Shown here piece by piece: positions 1 to 7,310 of a stretch of 64,000 nt of DNA (the stretch's first letter is position 1; each line of letters begins with the position of its first letter). Source of the stretch: Cytobacillus oceanisediminis 2691 (GTDB lineage: Bacteria > Bacillota > Bacilli > Bacillales > Cytobacillaceae); the NCBI RefSeq assembly GCF_000294775.2, contig NZ_CP015506.1, forward strand, positions 4,997,501 to 5,061,500, written 5' to 3'. The position numbers and the translations under genes were made by a program. The notes under the pieces were generated by a model, which worked only from the letters and a program-made list of their open reading frames with translations, did not search any database and was not told the origin of the DNA.

Positions 1-146
1 TTACAACAGCAAAGGTGGCCTTTGAAAAGGGGCTGGATGATTTGGAGAAAAATATTCTGAAGCTTGAAGAATCCGATCCTGCCTGCTTATTTTATCCAAG
101 GTTAAAACAGCACGATGATAAATCAGGCATCTTGATAGAGTTGTAA
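1..146 (+). CDS. C-terminal end of an unidentified protein (5' end outside window)
   Basis: The reading frame is open from base 3 and ends with TAA at 144-146, giving the last 47 residues of a protein whose start is outside the window. The tail is rich in Lys, Glu and Asp with no recognisable motif. It is followed directly by a hairpin with a U-rich flank, which supports a real gene end. No function can be assigned. Confidence 0.6.
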   Translation, partial: TTAKVAFEKGLDDLEKNILKLEESDPACLFYPRLKQHDDKSGILIEL

Positions 147-149
147 AAA

Positions 150-179
150 AAAGCCGTCCGATTGATTGGGTGGCTTTAT
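150..179 (+). terminator. Rho-independent terminator of the partial gene
   Basis: AAAGCC at 150-155 pairs with GGCTTT at 172-177, with inner CC/GG pairs and GU wobbles. The hairpin starts four bases after the stop codon. Confidence 0.6.
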
Positions 180-259
180 TGGCCTATGTATTCCTGACCT
201 GCAGGAAATACCCTTTTTCCATCCGATTATAGACCACGCTATTAACTATTCTTTTATAT

Positions 260-427
260 TTATATTTGGTTGTAATAGATATTAATTTCTTTCAGGTCTC
301 TATGTATCGCTTTTTCACTTACATCGAATAGTTCTGCTGCCTCTTTCTTTTTTATTATTTCCCCTCGATTCAACATCTCAAATAGAGATAAAATCCGAAT
401 CGTTTTCGTTATTGCTTCTTCAATCAC
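260..427 (-). pseudogene. Truncated HTH (WYL/DeoR-type) regulator fragment
   Basis: The 55-residue product contains one winged-helix segment (RILSLFEMLNRGEIIKKKEA, then a typical recognition helix SEKAIHRDLKEI), the pattern of the N-terminus of WYL/DeoR-type regulators, which are usually about 250-320 residues. Here the frame stops directly after the HTH, and further stops follow in the same frame, so the effector domain is missing. GTG at 427 is preferred because AAGGGAG lies 8 bases upstream; an upstream TTG at 448 is the alternative. It is either a remnant or a small DNA-binding protein of its own. No partner gene is next to it. Confidence 0.5.
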
Positions 428-770
428 CTCTTTTACTCCCTTCTCCAAATTGTTTTTAAGGAAAATAATAACATATTTATAGTTATTTTATAATATATTT
501 AACTCTTTTTTTATCTTTTAAACTTTATTTTAATACGAATTTTAAATCAGTTTATGAAACATAATAAATTTTCGAGTGAGTGTACGCCCTAAATTTACTA
601 GTAATCCAAAATATAATTCAAAGATAAATTAAACAGACATCCAATTTAATACCATTTACTTTCACCTAGTAAATCTATTACATTATTATTACAAAATTCT
701 AAATTTTACGTTTGATTTTGCACCGGTTACAGGAATTTAGAACTATTATTTCGCCAAAAAAGGCCCTTTT
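428..770. other. AT-rich intergenic region
   Basis: Very AT-rich sequence between the HTH fragment (minus strand) and the first PlcR-like gene. No credible ORF or RNA was seen. Its right end holds the conserved box at 743-762 described separately. Confidence 0.5.
743..762 (+). promoter_or_regulatory. Conserved box upstream of the first PlcR-like gene
   Basis: CTATTATTTCGCCAAAAAAG lies directly upstream of the -35 element at 771. A close match, CTATTATTCACCAGAAAATG, lies upstream of the second PlcR-like gene at 2463-2482. Two paralogous regulators sharing this box suggests a common operator or auto-/cross-regulation. This is inference from sequence similarity only. Confidence 0.4.
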
Positions 771-798
771 TTGACTCTTTCCGTTAATTATTTATCTT
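771..798 (+). promoter_or_regulatory. Probable sigma-A promoter of the PlcR-like/peptide cassette
   Basis: TTGACT (771-776), a 16-base spacer and TATCTT (793-798). This places a transcript start about 80 bases before the ATG at 889. Confidence 0.5.
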
Positions 799-888
799 CT
801 CTAACAGAACATAAGTCGCAGAGGATTTGAAAAACAGTTGATGAAAGTGGAAATTTTGGCATATTATTATAGGAAAGGAGGGAGAGTT

Positions 889-1776
889 ATGAGCATTGCT
901 GAAATTAGTTTTGGAGAAATACTCCAGGCTCTTCGGGAATACAAAAAGCTGAGCCCTGAGGAGCTGGCTAAGGGAATCTGCACCGTAGAGGACCTTTATT
1001 CATTTGAAAAAGAAAAAAAGTATCCTGCACTCGACCAGCTTTATGAGTTAGCTGAAAAACTGAATGTCGAAGTAAATTACTTTTTTCACTATGCCTCCTC
1101 AAGTACGTTTAATTATGTAACCGCTGTATTTGAACTGATAAAAAAATACAAGCGGGAAAGAAACTACCAGGCTATCTATGACATTATTAAAAGAGAACGG
1201 CAAAATCCCATCTTCAAGCATATTTCCCACAAACAGTTCTTAATGTGGCATGAAGGAATTTGCATCTACTATTTAAGCAAGGATGTCTATAACTCTGTTA
1301 ATACACTTTATACAGCAATCGACTTAACGAACCCTGATCGTACGAATCTTTCAGAACGGGAAATTGAAATCCTGACAAGCATTGCGATTATCAGATTTGA
1401 GGAAGAGGAATTTGCTGTGGCAAATGATATTTTCGAAGAAGCCCTCAAAAACCTCGAATCCTTGCCACATATCCTTGATCCCAAAGCAAAACTAAGGATT
1501 CTCTATGGCCTCTCTCAAACCCTATCAGCCAGAGAACAGTACGAAAGTTCCCTGCAATACAGCAACCAAGGCATCAAGGACTGTATTAACAATGAACTTC
1601 TTTATTTATTTGGGGAATTTTACTATCAGTCTGGGGAAAATTATATAAAGATAGATGATGTGGATAAAGGAATTGAATATATCAATAAGTCTAAAGAAGT
1701 CTTTTTACTCCAAAACAACGAAAGATTCGTAAAATTAGTGGAAGTCGAACTAGAAAAACTACTAGAAAAATGTTAA
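889..1776 (+). CDS. PlcR/NprR-like RRNPP quorum-sensing transcription regulator
   Basis: A 295-residue protein with an N-terminal XRE-type helix-turn-helix (about residues 8-62, ending in the PlcR-like pattern LNVEVNYFF) and a C-terminal all-helical region of TPR-like repeats, the layout and length of PlcR and its relatives. In that family the TPR domain binds a short, re-imported signalling peptide that changes DNA binding. The ATG at 889 is chosen because AAAGGAGGGAGAG lies just before it; an in-frame ATG 17 codons upstream has no such site. The HTH is somewhat degenerate (CTVEDLYSFEKEK where family members have CSQSYISRIEKG-like sequence). A 47-codon pro-peptide gene starts 42 bases downstream on the same strand, almost certainly in the same transcript, which fits the regulator-peptide pairing of this family. 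Confidence 0.85.
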   Translation: MSIAEISFGEILQALREYKKLSPEELAKGICTVEDLYSFEKEKKYPALDQLYELAEKLNVEVNYFFHYASSSTFNYVTAVFELIKKYKRERNYQAIYDIIKRERQNPIFKHISHKQFLMWHEGICIYYLSKDVYNSVNTLYTAIDLTNPDRTNLSEREIEILTSIAIIRFEEEEFAVANDIFEEALKNLESLPHILDPKAKLRILYGLSQTLSAREQYESSLQYSNQGIKDCINNELLYLFGEFYYQSGENYIKIDDVDKGIEYINKSKEVFLLQNNERFVKLVEVELEKLLEKC

Positions 1777-1817
1777 TATTTTCTTGTTGAATATTAAAAA
1801 CTGAAAGGATGGTAGTA

Positions 1818-1961
1818 ATGAAAAAGTTTTTTGCTACTGTAACTTTAGCCCTATCTGTTTTTGCTTTAGGTGCTGTTTTCTCTGGCGGTGCTGCTACTGA
1901 TGGTCTTCCTACACAGCATAGCCCACAATTTTCCACAATGGGGCTGCCTACACAGCACTAA
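1818..1961 (+). CDS. Secreted pro-peptide with two GLPTQH copies (PapR-like signal precursor)
   Basis: A 47-residue ORF with RBS GAAAGGATGG and an ATG at 1818. It has a classic export signal: MKKFF, a hydrophobic core (about residues 5-20), then a small-residue stretch GGAA. The rest is short and polar and carries the hexapeptide GLPTQH twice: once after TD at residues 29-34 and again as the very C-terminus (residues 42-47, preceded by M). PapR, the 48-residue PlcR partner, also has a signal peptide and a C-terminal active peptide (LPFEF); the shared LP and the C-terminal placement support the same role. It follows a PlcR-like gene and precedes a strong terminator. Exact mature peptide and receptor are inference; a small exported peptide of other function is the alternative. 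Confidence 0.8.
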   Translation: MKKFFATVTLALSVFALGAVFSGGAATDGLPTQHSPQFSTMGLPTQH

Positions 1962-1970
1962 TGTTTAGAA

Positions 1971-1999
1971 AAGCACTTTCTTCACGAAAGTGCTTTTTT
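1971..1999 (+). terminator. Terminator of the regulator-peptide cassette
   Basis: AAGCACTTTC (1971-1980) pairs perfectly with GAAAGTGCTT (1986-1995) around a 5-base loop, followed by TTTT. The A-rich left flank means it could also serve the convergent small gene at 2009-2161. Confidence 0.85.
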
Positions 2000-2008
2000 A
2001 TATTATCA

Positions 2009-2161
2009 TCAATCCGCGATAATCTTCCGCAGATCGTCTTCCATGTCCATAAGCAGCTGTTTCACGCTGATTTCCTGTTCTCCAATTCCTTTTTCATAGG
2101 CTTTTGTAATCATGTCCAAGAAAAGATTATGCACGGAATCAGACTCCTCTATTACTTTCAA
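2009..2161 (-). CDS. Small acidic protein, 50 residues, TTG start
   Basis: The minus strand shows TTG at 2161 behind a strong RBS (GGAGGGTAGGGAA) and an open frame of 50 codons ending in TGA at 2009. The product is a charged, probably alpha-helical cytosolic protein (LLMDMEDDLRKIIAD at the C-terminus) with no membrane segment or cysteines. It is convergent with the peptide gene and shares its terminator. No family is recognised; length and helical charge resemble small Bacillus modulators such as Spo0E-like or anti-regulator proteins, but the Spo0E SQELD motif is absent. Confidence 0.55.
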   Translation of the reverse strand: MKVIEESDSVHNLFLDMITKAYEKGIGEQEISVKQLLMDMEDDLRKIIAD

Positions 2162-2534
2162 TTCCCTACCCTCCTATTTACCTAGTATTTCTTAAACATC
2201 ATTTTATTACGTTCATCATCACTTGACAATCTTTTTCCAATTATTTCAAAAAAGGCCACTTCTCTTGGAAGCGGCAAAATGGAGATTTTTAGGATGTTGT
2301 TCCAAAGATAGAAAAACACTCCATGTCCAGGACTTAGAATCGAGACAAGTGTGCTTGTCTTTATAATCCCAAATTAATCCTGTAACATATTAATAGAACC
2401 ATTTAAACATAAAAAATCTTTCTTTGAATTTCCGATTATAAGCCTTTAAATTGTTTTTTGGGCTATTATTCACCAGAAAATGCTTGTTTTCTTAGAAAAT
2501 ATAACTTTAAGAATATTTTAAAGGGTGTGTGGAT
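2162..2534. other. Intergenic region with decayed coding traces and a conserved box
   Basis: On the minus strand, hairpin GCCGCTTC/GAAGTGGC (about 2252-2275) is followed by TTTTTT, and two overlapping stop-free stretches without good starts run through about 2190-2390. A 7-bp inverted repeat (AGACAAG/CTTGTCT, 2343-2360) is also present. It reads like a decayed gene or dispersed repeat. The box at 2463-2482 matches the one at 743-762. Confidence 0.35.
2463..2482 (+). promoter_or_regulatory. Conserved box upstream of the second PlcR-like gene
   Basis: CTATTATTCACCAGAAAATG is the counterpart of the box at 743-762, about 55 bases before the ATG at 2535. Confidence 0.4.
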
Positions 2535-3413
2535 ATGGACTTTTCAGCGATAGGCATGAAGATTAAAGAGTTGAGAAAATCATTGGGATTGTCACAAAAG
2601 GACCTTGCAAAAGATATTTGTACCCAGGCACAAATAAGTAAAATTGAAAATGGCGATGTATTGCCCCTGGCCTCTACTCTATACTTTATATCTCAGCGCC
2701 TCGGAGTCGATATTAATTACTTTTTTGACATTGGCACCACTCCGAGACTGGATTATGTACAGGAAGTCATTAACCAGCTGAAACAGGCCAGAAATAATGT
2801 TAATTATCCACTCATTAAAGAAATTGTCGAAGCAGAAGAAAAGAACCCCCTCTTTGCTGCTAACAAGAAAAATCTGCAGCTGCTTCTCTGGCATAAGGGT
2901 ATTTATCTCTTCCATGTCCATCATGACGCAGAATTGGCTCATTCTTTAATTGATAGGGCTATTGGGCTGACCTTTGATAAGGTATGGACTGAAAGAGAAA
3001 TTGAGATCCTGATGAGCAAGGGGATCTTCTTCTATGAGAATGGGCATTATTATGAGGCAATGGACATTCATCTCTCTGCAAGAGCGCATTTAAACCATAT
3101 CATTTACCTTCAGGATGAAACTATCCGCAGCAGACTGCTATATAATCTGGCAAAAGCTTATACCAAACTCGAAAATTATCAGGAATCGATCCGCTTATGT
3201 GAAGAAGCAATCTCGGTATGCATCGAAAAGGACCTTCTCTTCCTTTTGGGTGAGCTTCACTACCATATTGGATTCAATTATGAGCTTCAAGAGAAGTTCG
3301 TATTGGCGAAGACATATATGTCACGGGCTCTTGAGATTTTTCATCTTCAGAAAAATGACCGATATAACGACTATATCCGGGGAAAAATCCAAAAATTCAA
3401 CAGCAGCAGCTAA
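2535..3413 (+). CDS. Second PlcR/NprR-like RRNPP regulator
   Basis: A 292-residue paralogue of the regulator at 889-1776, with a canonical XRE HTH (about residues 5-60: LRKSLGLSQKDLAKDI, then ISKIENGD) followed by TPR-like helices. The ATG at 2535 is preferred because AAAGGG lies nine bases upstream; the GTG at 2529 would be too close to it. No peptide-precursor ORF was found between its stop and the next gene at 3559, so it is an orphan receptor that could respond to the GLPTQH peptide of the neighbouring cassette or to another signal. It shares an upstream box with the first regulator. Confidence 0.8.
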   Translation: MDFSAIGMKIKELRKSLGLSQKDLAKDICTQAQISKIENGDVLPLASTLYFISQRLGVDINYFFDIGTTPRLDYVQEVINQLKQARNNVNYPLIKEIVEAEEKNPLFAANKKNLQLLLWHKGIYLFHVHHDAELAHSLIDRAIGLTFDKVWTEREIEILMSKGIFFYENGHYYEAMDIHLSARAHLNHIIYLQDETIRSRLLYNLAKAYTKLENYQESIRLCEEAISVCIEKDLLFLLGELHYHIGFNYELQEKFVLAKTYMSRALEIFHLQKNDRYNDYIRGKIQKFNSSS

Positions 3414-3558
3414 AAGTTAGACCGCCGGTCAATTGACATAAATCGACACGAGTATAAAATCCTATATTTTTTGTATAACATTGTAAATATATGATCTTTT
3501 TGGACGATATATGTGGTAGAATTATCTAAAAATGTATATAGGAGAGTGAACCGGAAAA

Positions 3559-4584
3559 GTGAAAAAACAGATGGTCTCCATAGCAGCTGCTGCCATGCTT
3601 TCTTCCGCATTTGCCGCCCAGGCTTCTGCTGATACTCACGTCGTGAAAAAGGGCGATACCCTTTATCAACTTGCAATCAAATACAATACAACGGTTAACG
3701 AGATTAAGAGTCTGAATGGATTACATTCTGATTTCCTTTCTATTAACCAAAAACTTCAAGTTTCCAGCGGGACCAAGCAAACCAGCAAACCAAAACCAGC
3801 TGCTCCTGCTCCTAGTGCCAGTACATATACTGTAAAATCAGGAGACACTCTATCCAAGATTGCTTTACAGCATAATATGAGTTTACAAGATTTAATGAAT
3901 TTGAATAATCTTAGCGGCCACTTAATTTTTCCAGGGCAGTTATTTAAAGTGTCCAAGTCTGCAGGAAGCGCTTCGGAAGAGCAAACATCTGTCTCTGCCC
4001 CCCCTGTTTCTTCTGCACCATCAGGGAATTCGGTATATGTCGTGAAGAGCGGAGACACCCTGAGTGGCATTGCATCCAAACATAAGACAACTGTCAACCA
4101 GTTAAAAGCGCTGAATAACTTAAATTCTGACCTTATTTTAGTTGGACAGAAATTAAAGGTACAAGCTGTTCAGAATTCAAGTGCCAATGATCAGTCAGGC
4201 ACAGGAGTTAAAGAGGAAAATTCCGCTTCATCTTCGGTTCTTGCCGAAGCCCAGAAGCATGTAGGTGTTCCATACCAATGGGGCGGCCAAACTCCTTCAG
4301 GCTTTGACTGCAGCGGTTTCATCTATTATGTCCTAAAGCAAACAGGCTCCAAGATGGGACGGTACTCTTCAGAAGGGTACTACAGCCGCTCTTTTTATGT
4401 GAATACGCCACAGCCTGGCGATTTAGTATTTTTCGAGAATACATATAAGAAAGGCATTTCTCACTTAGGTTTCTATGTAGGAAATAATAAATTTATCCAC
4501 GCTGGCTCATCAGGCGTTGAAGTTTCCAGTCTGGATAATTCGTATTGGAAGAGCCATTTTGATGGATTTAAACGTTTTTACTAG
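3559..4584 (+). CDS. LytE-like LysM-NlpC/P60 cell-wall endopeptidase
   Basis: A 341-residue exported hydrolase: signal peptide (1-24, cleavage after ASA), three LysM domains (about 26-68, 89-131, 159-201) separated by Ser/Pro/Ala linkers, and a C-terminal NlpC/P60 domain (225-341) with catalytic Cys251 (GFDCSGF), His302 (ISHLGFYVG) and His314 (FIHAG). The family cuts the gamma-D-glutamyl-meso-diaminopimelate bond of peptidoglycan. Three LysM plus P60 and this length match B. subtilis LytE (334 aa). The start is GTG at 3559 with GGAGAG upstream. Two TTGTAWA repeats at 3471-3490 recall a WalR site, but the spacing is 10 rather than 11 bases, so that regulation is unproven. Confidence 0.9.
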   Translation: MKKQMVSIAAAAMLSSAFAAQASADTHVVKKGDTLYQLAIKYNTTVNEIKSLNGLHSDFLSINQKLQVSSGTKQTSKPKPAAPAPSASTYTVKSGDTLSKIALQHNMSLQDLMNLNNLSGHLIFPGQLFKVSKSAGSASEEQTSVSAPPVSSAPSGNSVYVVKSGDTLSGIASKHKTTVNQLKALNNLNSDLILVGQKLKVQAVQNSSANDQSGTGVKEENSASSSVLAEAQKHVGVPYQWGGQTPSGFDCSGFIYYVLKQTGSKMGRYSSEGYYSRSFYVNTPQPGDLVFFENTYKKGISHLGFYVGNNKFIHAGSSGVEVSSLDNSYWKSHFDGFKRFY

Positions 4585-4610
4585 GACACCTTTTTACAGG
4601 TGTCTTTTTT
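4585..4610 (+). terminator. Terminator of the LytE-like gene
   Basis: GACACCT pairs with AGGTGTC (4585-4604), followed by TTTTTT, directly after the stop codon. Confidence 0.85.
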
Positions 4611-4681
4611 CATATTTTGGAAGGAGTATACATATATTTTGAAGAATGATATAGATAGCGGGGTCTAAAGGAGGAGATCAG

Positions 4682-4981
4682 ATGAACATCGTAGGTATTA
4701 TTACATTTTTGTCCTTATCTTTATTATTAACGAGTCTTCTTTTAATTTATTCCAAGCTTCAGAATCAGACTCCAGGAAAGCTGGCTGCCATTATTGTTTT
4801 TTTCCTTTTGAATGCAGTACCCCTTGTGTATATCGTCTATACCGAGCAAAGCATGGACTATGCGAGCAACTCTTTTACACTTGGCTCAGCATTTATGATT
4901 GTATGGCTGATTACAGCCGTGATTATGTTTATCGGCATCCTTTTCAGATCCCGATCTGGTAACCAAGATCCTTATTATTAG
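4682..4981 (+). CDS. Small membrane protein, three helices
   Basis: A 99-residue protein with strong RBS (AAAGGAGGAGATC) and three predicted transmembrane segments (about residues 3-24, 34-54, 68-89), ending in a polar tail. No family is recognised. It has its own terminator and is not in an operon with its neighbours. It would sit in the cytoplasmic membrane; function unknown. Confidence 0.7.
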   Translation: MNIVGIITFLSLSLLLTSLLLIYSKLQNQTPGKLAAIIVFFLLNAVPLVYIVYTEQSMDYASNSFTLGSAFMIVWLITAVIMFIGILFRSRSGNQDPYY

Positions 4982-4988
4982 GCATAAA

Positions 4989-5019
4989 AGAACCAGCAGC
5001 ATATATGGCTGCTGGTTCT
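4989..5019. terminator. Bidirectional terminator between convergent genes
   Basis: AGAACCAGCAGC and GCTGCTGGTTCT form a perfect 12-bp stem around ATATATG. It lies between the plus-strand small membrane protein gene and the minus-strand adaptor gene, and can end both. Confidence 0.85.
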
Positions 5020-5021
5020 CT

Positions 5022-6236
5022 CTATCTGGAAAGAAGTCCTCTGGCTGCGTATTTCAGCATGTCTTTCTTTCTTAACTCCTTTAAGTCTTTCTTCTTCAGT
5101 TTTTTCGGTTCCATTGAGGTAATGAAGGGAAATCCTGTTTTTAAAAATGGTGGTCTTTCCAGGAGAATGAATTCTCCATTCTCGACCCCTTCTTTCACTT
5201 CCAGGGTCTGGTTAACCTTGATACCTGTCTCGATTTTTTTTCTTTCCACCCGGCCATTTGTCTGAATCACATATGTATATTTGCCTTTGTTCGCCTTCTT
5301 AACCGCTTCGGCCGGAACAGTCAGGGTATCTATCACTTCATTTGTTACGATTCGAACATCTACATGCTCACCATGGAAGCTTCCAAGCCTGTTTGATTCA
5401 TCTATTGCTATAGAAAATTCATACCGGCTCTCTGCTTCAGCATGTGGTTCTGAAGTAGGGTGGTTTAAAATCTTTTCAATGGTTCCATTAATCTTTTTAT
5501 TGCTGCCTTCCGGTGTGATAAATACCTTCATCCCTTCCGCAGCTTTTTTAATTTCCTGCTCAGAAAAAATCCCGGTGACCTTTTGCTCATTGGATATAAC
5601 AGTTACTACAGGATTAGTGAGGTCATGCTTAATGCTTTTTACTGTCCCGTCAATTTCACTAGCAACTGTAAGATTTAAAAGACTTTCATCTGCAGCCTCG
5701 ATCAGGTCCTCGTACTTTTCAATTTCAGTATCAATTCTGCTGATTTGCAGCTCTTTTTCATAAATATCCCGTTCAATTGTTTGTATCATATATTCATTCG
5801 GATTTGGCTGATCCTCTTCAACGATTGCACTGGAAAGGGTTCTTTGCATTCCTTCCAGATCACTAATATGGCTTTCAAGATTTTCTTGTTCGTTTTCCAG
5901 CGTTTCCTTTTCAATTTGGAATTCTTCTTTTGTGAGTGTAATGTCATCCGGAGAATACTCAAATAACCCTGTACCCTGCTGTACTTCATCACCTTTTTCG
6001 ACGAGAAATCCTTTGAATGTGCCGGTTGAATTTTCATAGTAAAAATGCTGTTCTTCTTTTGGGGCCAATACACCTCTTGCTGGCATGGTCTCAAGAAGAT
6101 CCTGTTTTTTTACAGATGTCCATTCATCAACATGGTAAGTCCTGTTTATTTTATCATTTTTAAGAAATAGCAGGGTGATGTTACAAGCCAAAAAGAGAAC
6201 CACAGCACCTGCTAACAATCTTGCCTTCCAAGTCAT
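5022..6236 (-). CDS. YknX-like membrane-fusion/efflux adaptor
   Basis: A 404-residue protein with an N-terminal membrane anchor (about residues 5-26), a biotinyl-lipoyl-like half (FYYENSTGTFKGFLVEKGDE), a long coiled coil (about 105-190), the second lipoyl half (EIDGTVKSIKHD) and a beta-barrel region. This is the HlyD/RND adaptor fold. The lipoyl segment resembles B. subtilis YknX, which works with YknW and the ABC transporter YknYZ against the SdpC toxin. The gene is 16 bases downstream of a YknW-like gene, supporting the assignment. A Lys-rich C-terminal extension (after about residue 360) is longer than in YknX. No ABC ATPase/permease gene is next to the pair. Confidence 0.75.
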   Translation of the reverse strand: MTWKARLLAGAVVLFLACNITLLFLKNDKINRTYHVDEWTSVKKQDLLETMPARGVLAPKEEQHFYYENSTGTFKGFLVEKGDEVQQGTGLFEYSPDDITLTKEEFQIEKETLENEQENLESHISDLEGMQRTLSSAIVEEDQPNPNEYMIQTIERDIYEKELQISRIDTEIEKYEDLIEAADESLLNLTVASEIDGTVKSIKHDLTNPVVTVISNEQKVTGIFSEQEIKKAAEGMKVFITPEGSNKKINGTIEKILNHPTSEPHAEAESRYEFSIAIDESNRLGSFHGEHVDVRIVTNEVIDTLTVPAEAVKKANKGKYTYVIQTNGRVERKKIETGIKVNQTLEVKEGVENGEFILLERPPFLKTGFPFITSMEPKKLKKKDLKELRKKDMLKYAARGLLSR

Positions 6237-6252
6237 TAAAGAATCCCCTCAC

Positions 6253-6915
6253 TTATATAAGCTTTTCCAGGTGGATGGATGAGAGTAAAGCTGAAACAAT
6301 CACAAAAAACAGATGCGTTCCGAGTAACACCAAAATAAGAAAGCGGGGGCTTCTTTCGGATACGACTTTTAAGTACTTATATTGCAGGACAAGTGTCCAG
6401 ATTTTAAATAATGTTATTGCAGAAAGAGTATAGATTATTAACTCAGGGAAAGCTGAGGCTTGAGCAATAATACCGAATGAGAATATAGAAGAGTTAGTAT
6501 TTAATCCCAAAAACAAAAAGATTGGAATATTGATTATCTTTTCAGTTAATAGAATCAGCAAAACCATTAATTGAATGCTTATCAGTTTTTTGTACTCAAC
6601 CTCGACAAGGGTCCAAAAGAACAGGGAAGGCACAAAAATGACCAAAATGGCATAGACAATCCCCCAAATAACCTGCCCTGCTCCAAAGAAAAGCTTATAC
6701 AGTTCATATTCGCTTCTCGAAAGGTCTAAAAGGCTTCTCGATGCTTGTTCACTTCCAATGCCAAAGAAGGCACTAAACCCAAAAACAAGCGCACTTAAAA
6801 GGATTAATAGCAAAACTTGTTTCCATAAACCAGTCAGACTTTCCTCTTTCCTCAACTGATGCGAAATTGTATATGGCTCCTTCAATCCTCTCAGAAGCGG
6901 TACCCGATAGCCCAT
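6253..6915 (-). CDS. YknW-like (Yip1-type) membrane protein
   Basis: A 220-residue polytopic protein with five to six hydrophobic segments from about residue 33 on and a short polar N-terminus. Size, topology and the adaptor gene downstream match the YknW/YknX pair; B. subtilis YknW is a Yip1-domain protein of similar length that helps assemble the YknXYZ complex. The family call rests mainly on gene order and topology. It is the first gene of a two-gene operon. Confidence 0.6.
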   Translation of the reverse strand: MGYRVPLLRGLKEPYTISHQLRKEESLTGLWKQVLLLILLSALVFGFSAFFGIGSEQASRSLLDLSRSEYELYKLFFGAGQVIWGIVYAILVIFVPSLFFWTLVEVEYKKLISIQLMVLLILLTEKIINIPIFLFLGLNTNSSIFSFGIIAQASAFPELIIYTLSAITLFKIWTLVLQYKYLKVVSERSPRFLILVLLGTHLFFVIVSALLSSIHLEKLI

Positions 6916-7112
6916 AAAGAATCCTCCAACACTGTAATCTACTATTCTTTTATCTTACATCAAAATCAAAATTTTGGGAAATGGGTAGAAATGTGCAGAA
7001 TTGGGGCTAAATCTTCTTAAAGGATTGTCGAAAAGGCGTAGAGATACGTATTTTCTTTATTTTTCTCCTTTTTTCAAAAAAAAGCGTGTCAGAATTTGCA
7101 AAAACTTTTGTT

Positions 7113-7138
7113 GTTTCAAGTTACCAGAAAGGCGGTAT
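7113..7138 (+). promoter_or_regulatory. Possible sigma-B-like promoter
   Basis: GTTTCA, 14 bases, CGGTAT, resembling the sigma-B pattern GTTTAA-N12-14-GGGTAT. It lies about 70 bases before the 34-codon ORF at 7206. Confidence 0.3.
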
Positions 7139-7205
7139 AGATAAGTAAGAATTTTACAACTATGTCCTTGTCACGAGAGAATTAAAAATCGAGGAGGGCT
7201 TACAA

Positions 7206-7310
7206 ATGAAAATAAAAGCTGGAAACTGGAGAATGCTGAGTGAGCAGGAGAAGTTATTTATTTTGGAAGCGGTCAGCTTTTTTCAGTCTAGAACGAAGAA
7301 GCGGCAATAA
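7206..7310 (+). CDS. Small basic protein, 34 residues
   Basis: ATG at 7206 follows a strong RBS (GAGGAGGGC, 6 bases before the start). The product (MKIKAGNWRMLSEQEKLFIL at the N-terminus, RTKKRQ at the end) is amphipathic and basic with no signal peptide. A 7-bp inverted repeat (AGGCACC/GGTGCCT, 7356-7391) follows. It sits alone in an otherwise empty 600-base region. Function unknown; the RBS is the main support. Confidence 0.5.
   Translation: MKIKAGNWRMLSEQEKLFILEAVSFFQSRTKKRQ

Noticed and set aside
3471-3490. WalR box upstream of the LytE-like gene
   Set aside because: The two TTGTAWA repeats are 10 rather than 11 bases apart and the first half is imperfect.
3414-3558. A peptide-precursor gene for the second PlcR-like regulator
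   Set aside because: No start with signal-peptide-like sequence was found on either strand in this gap.
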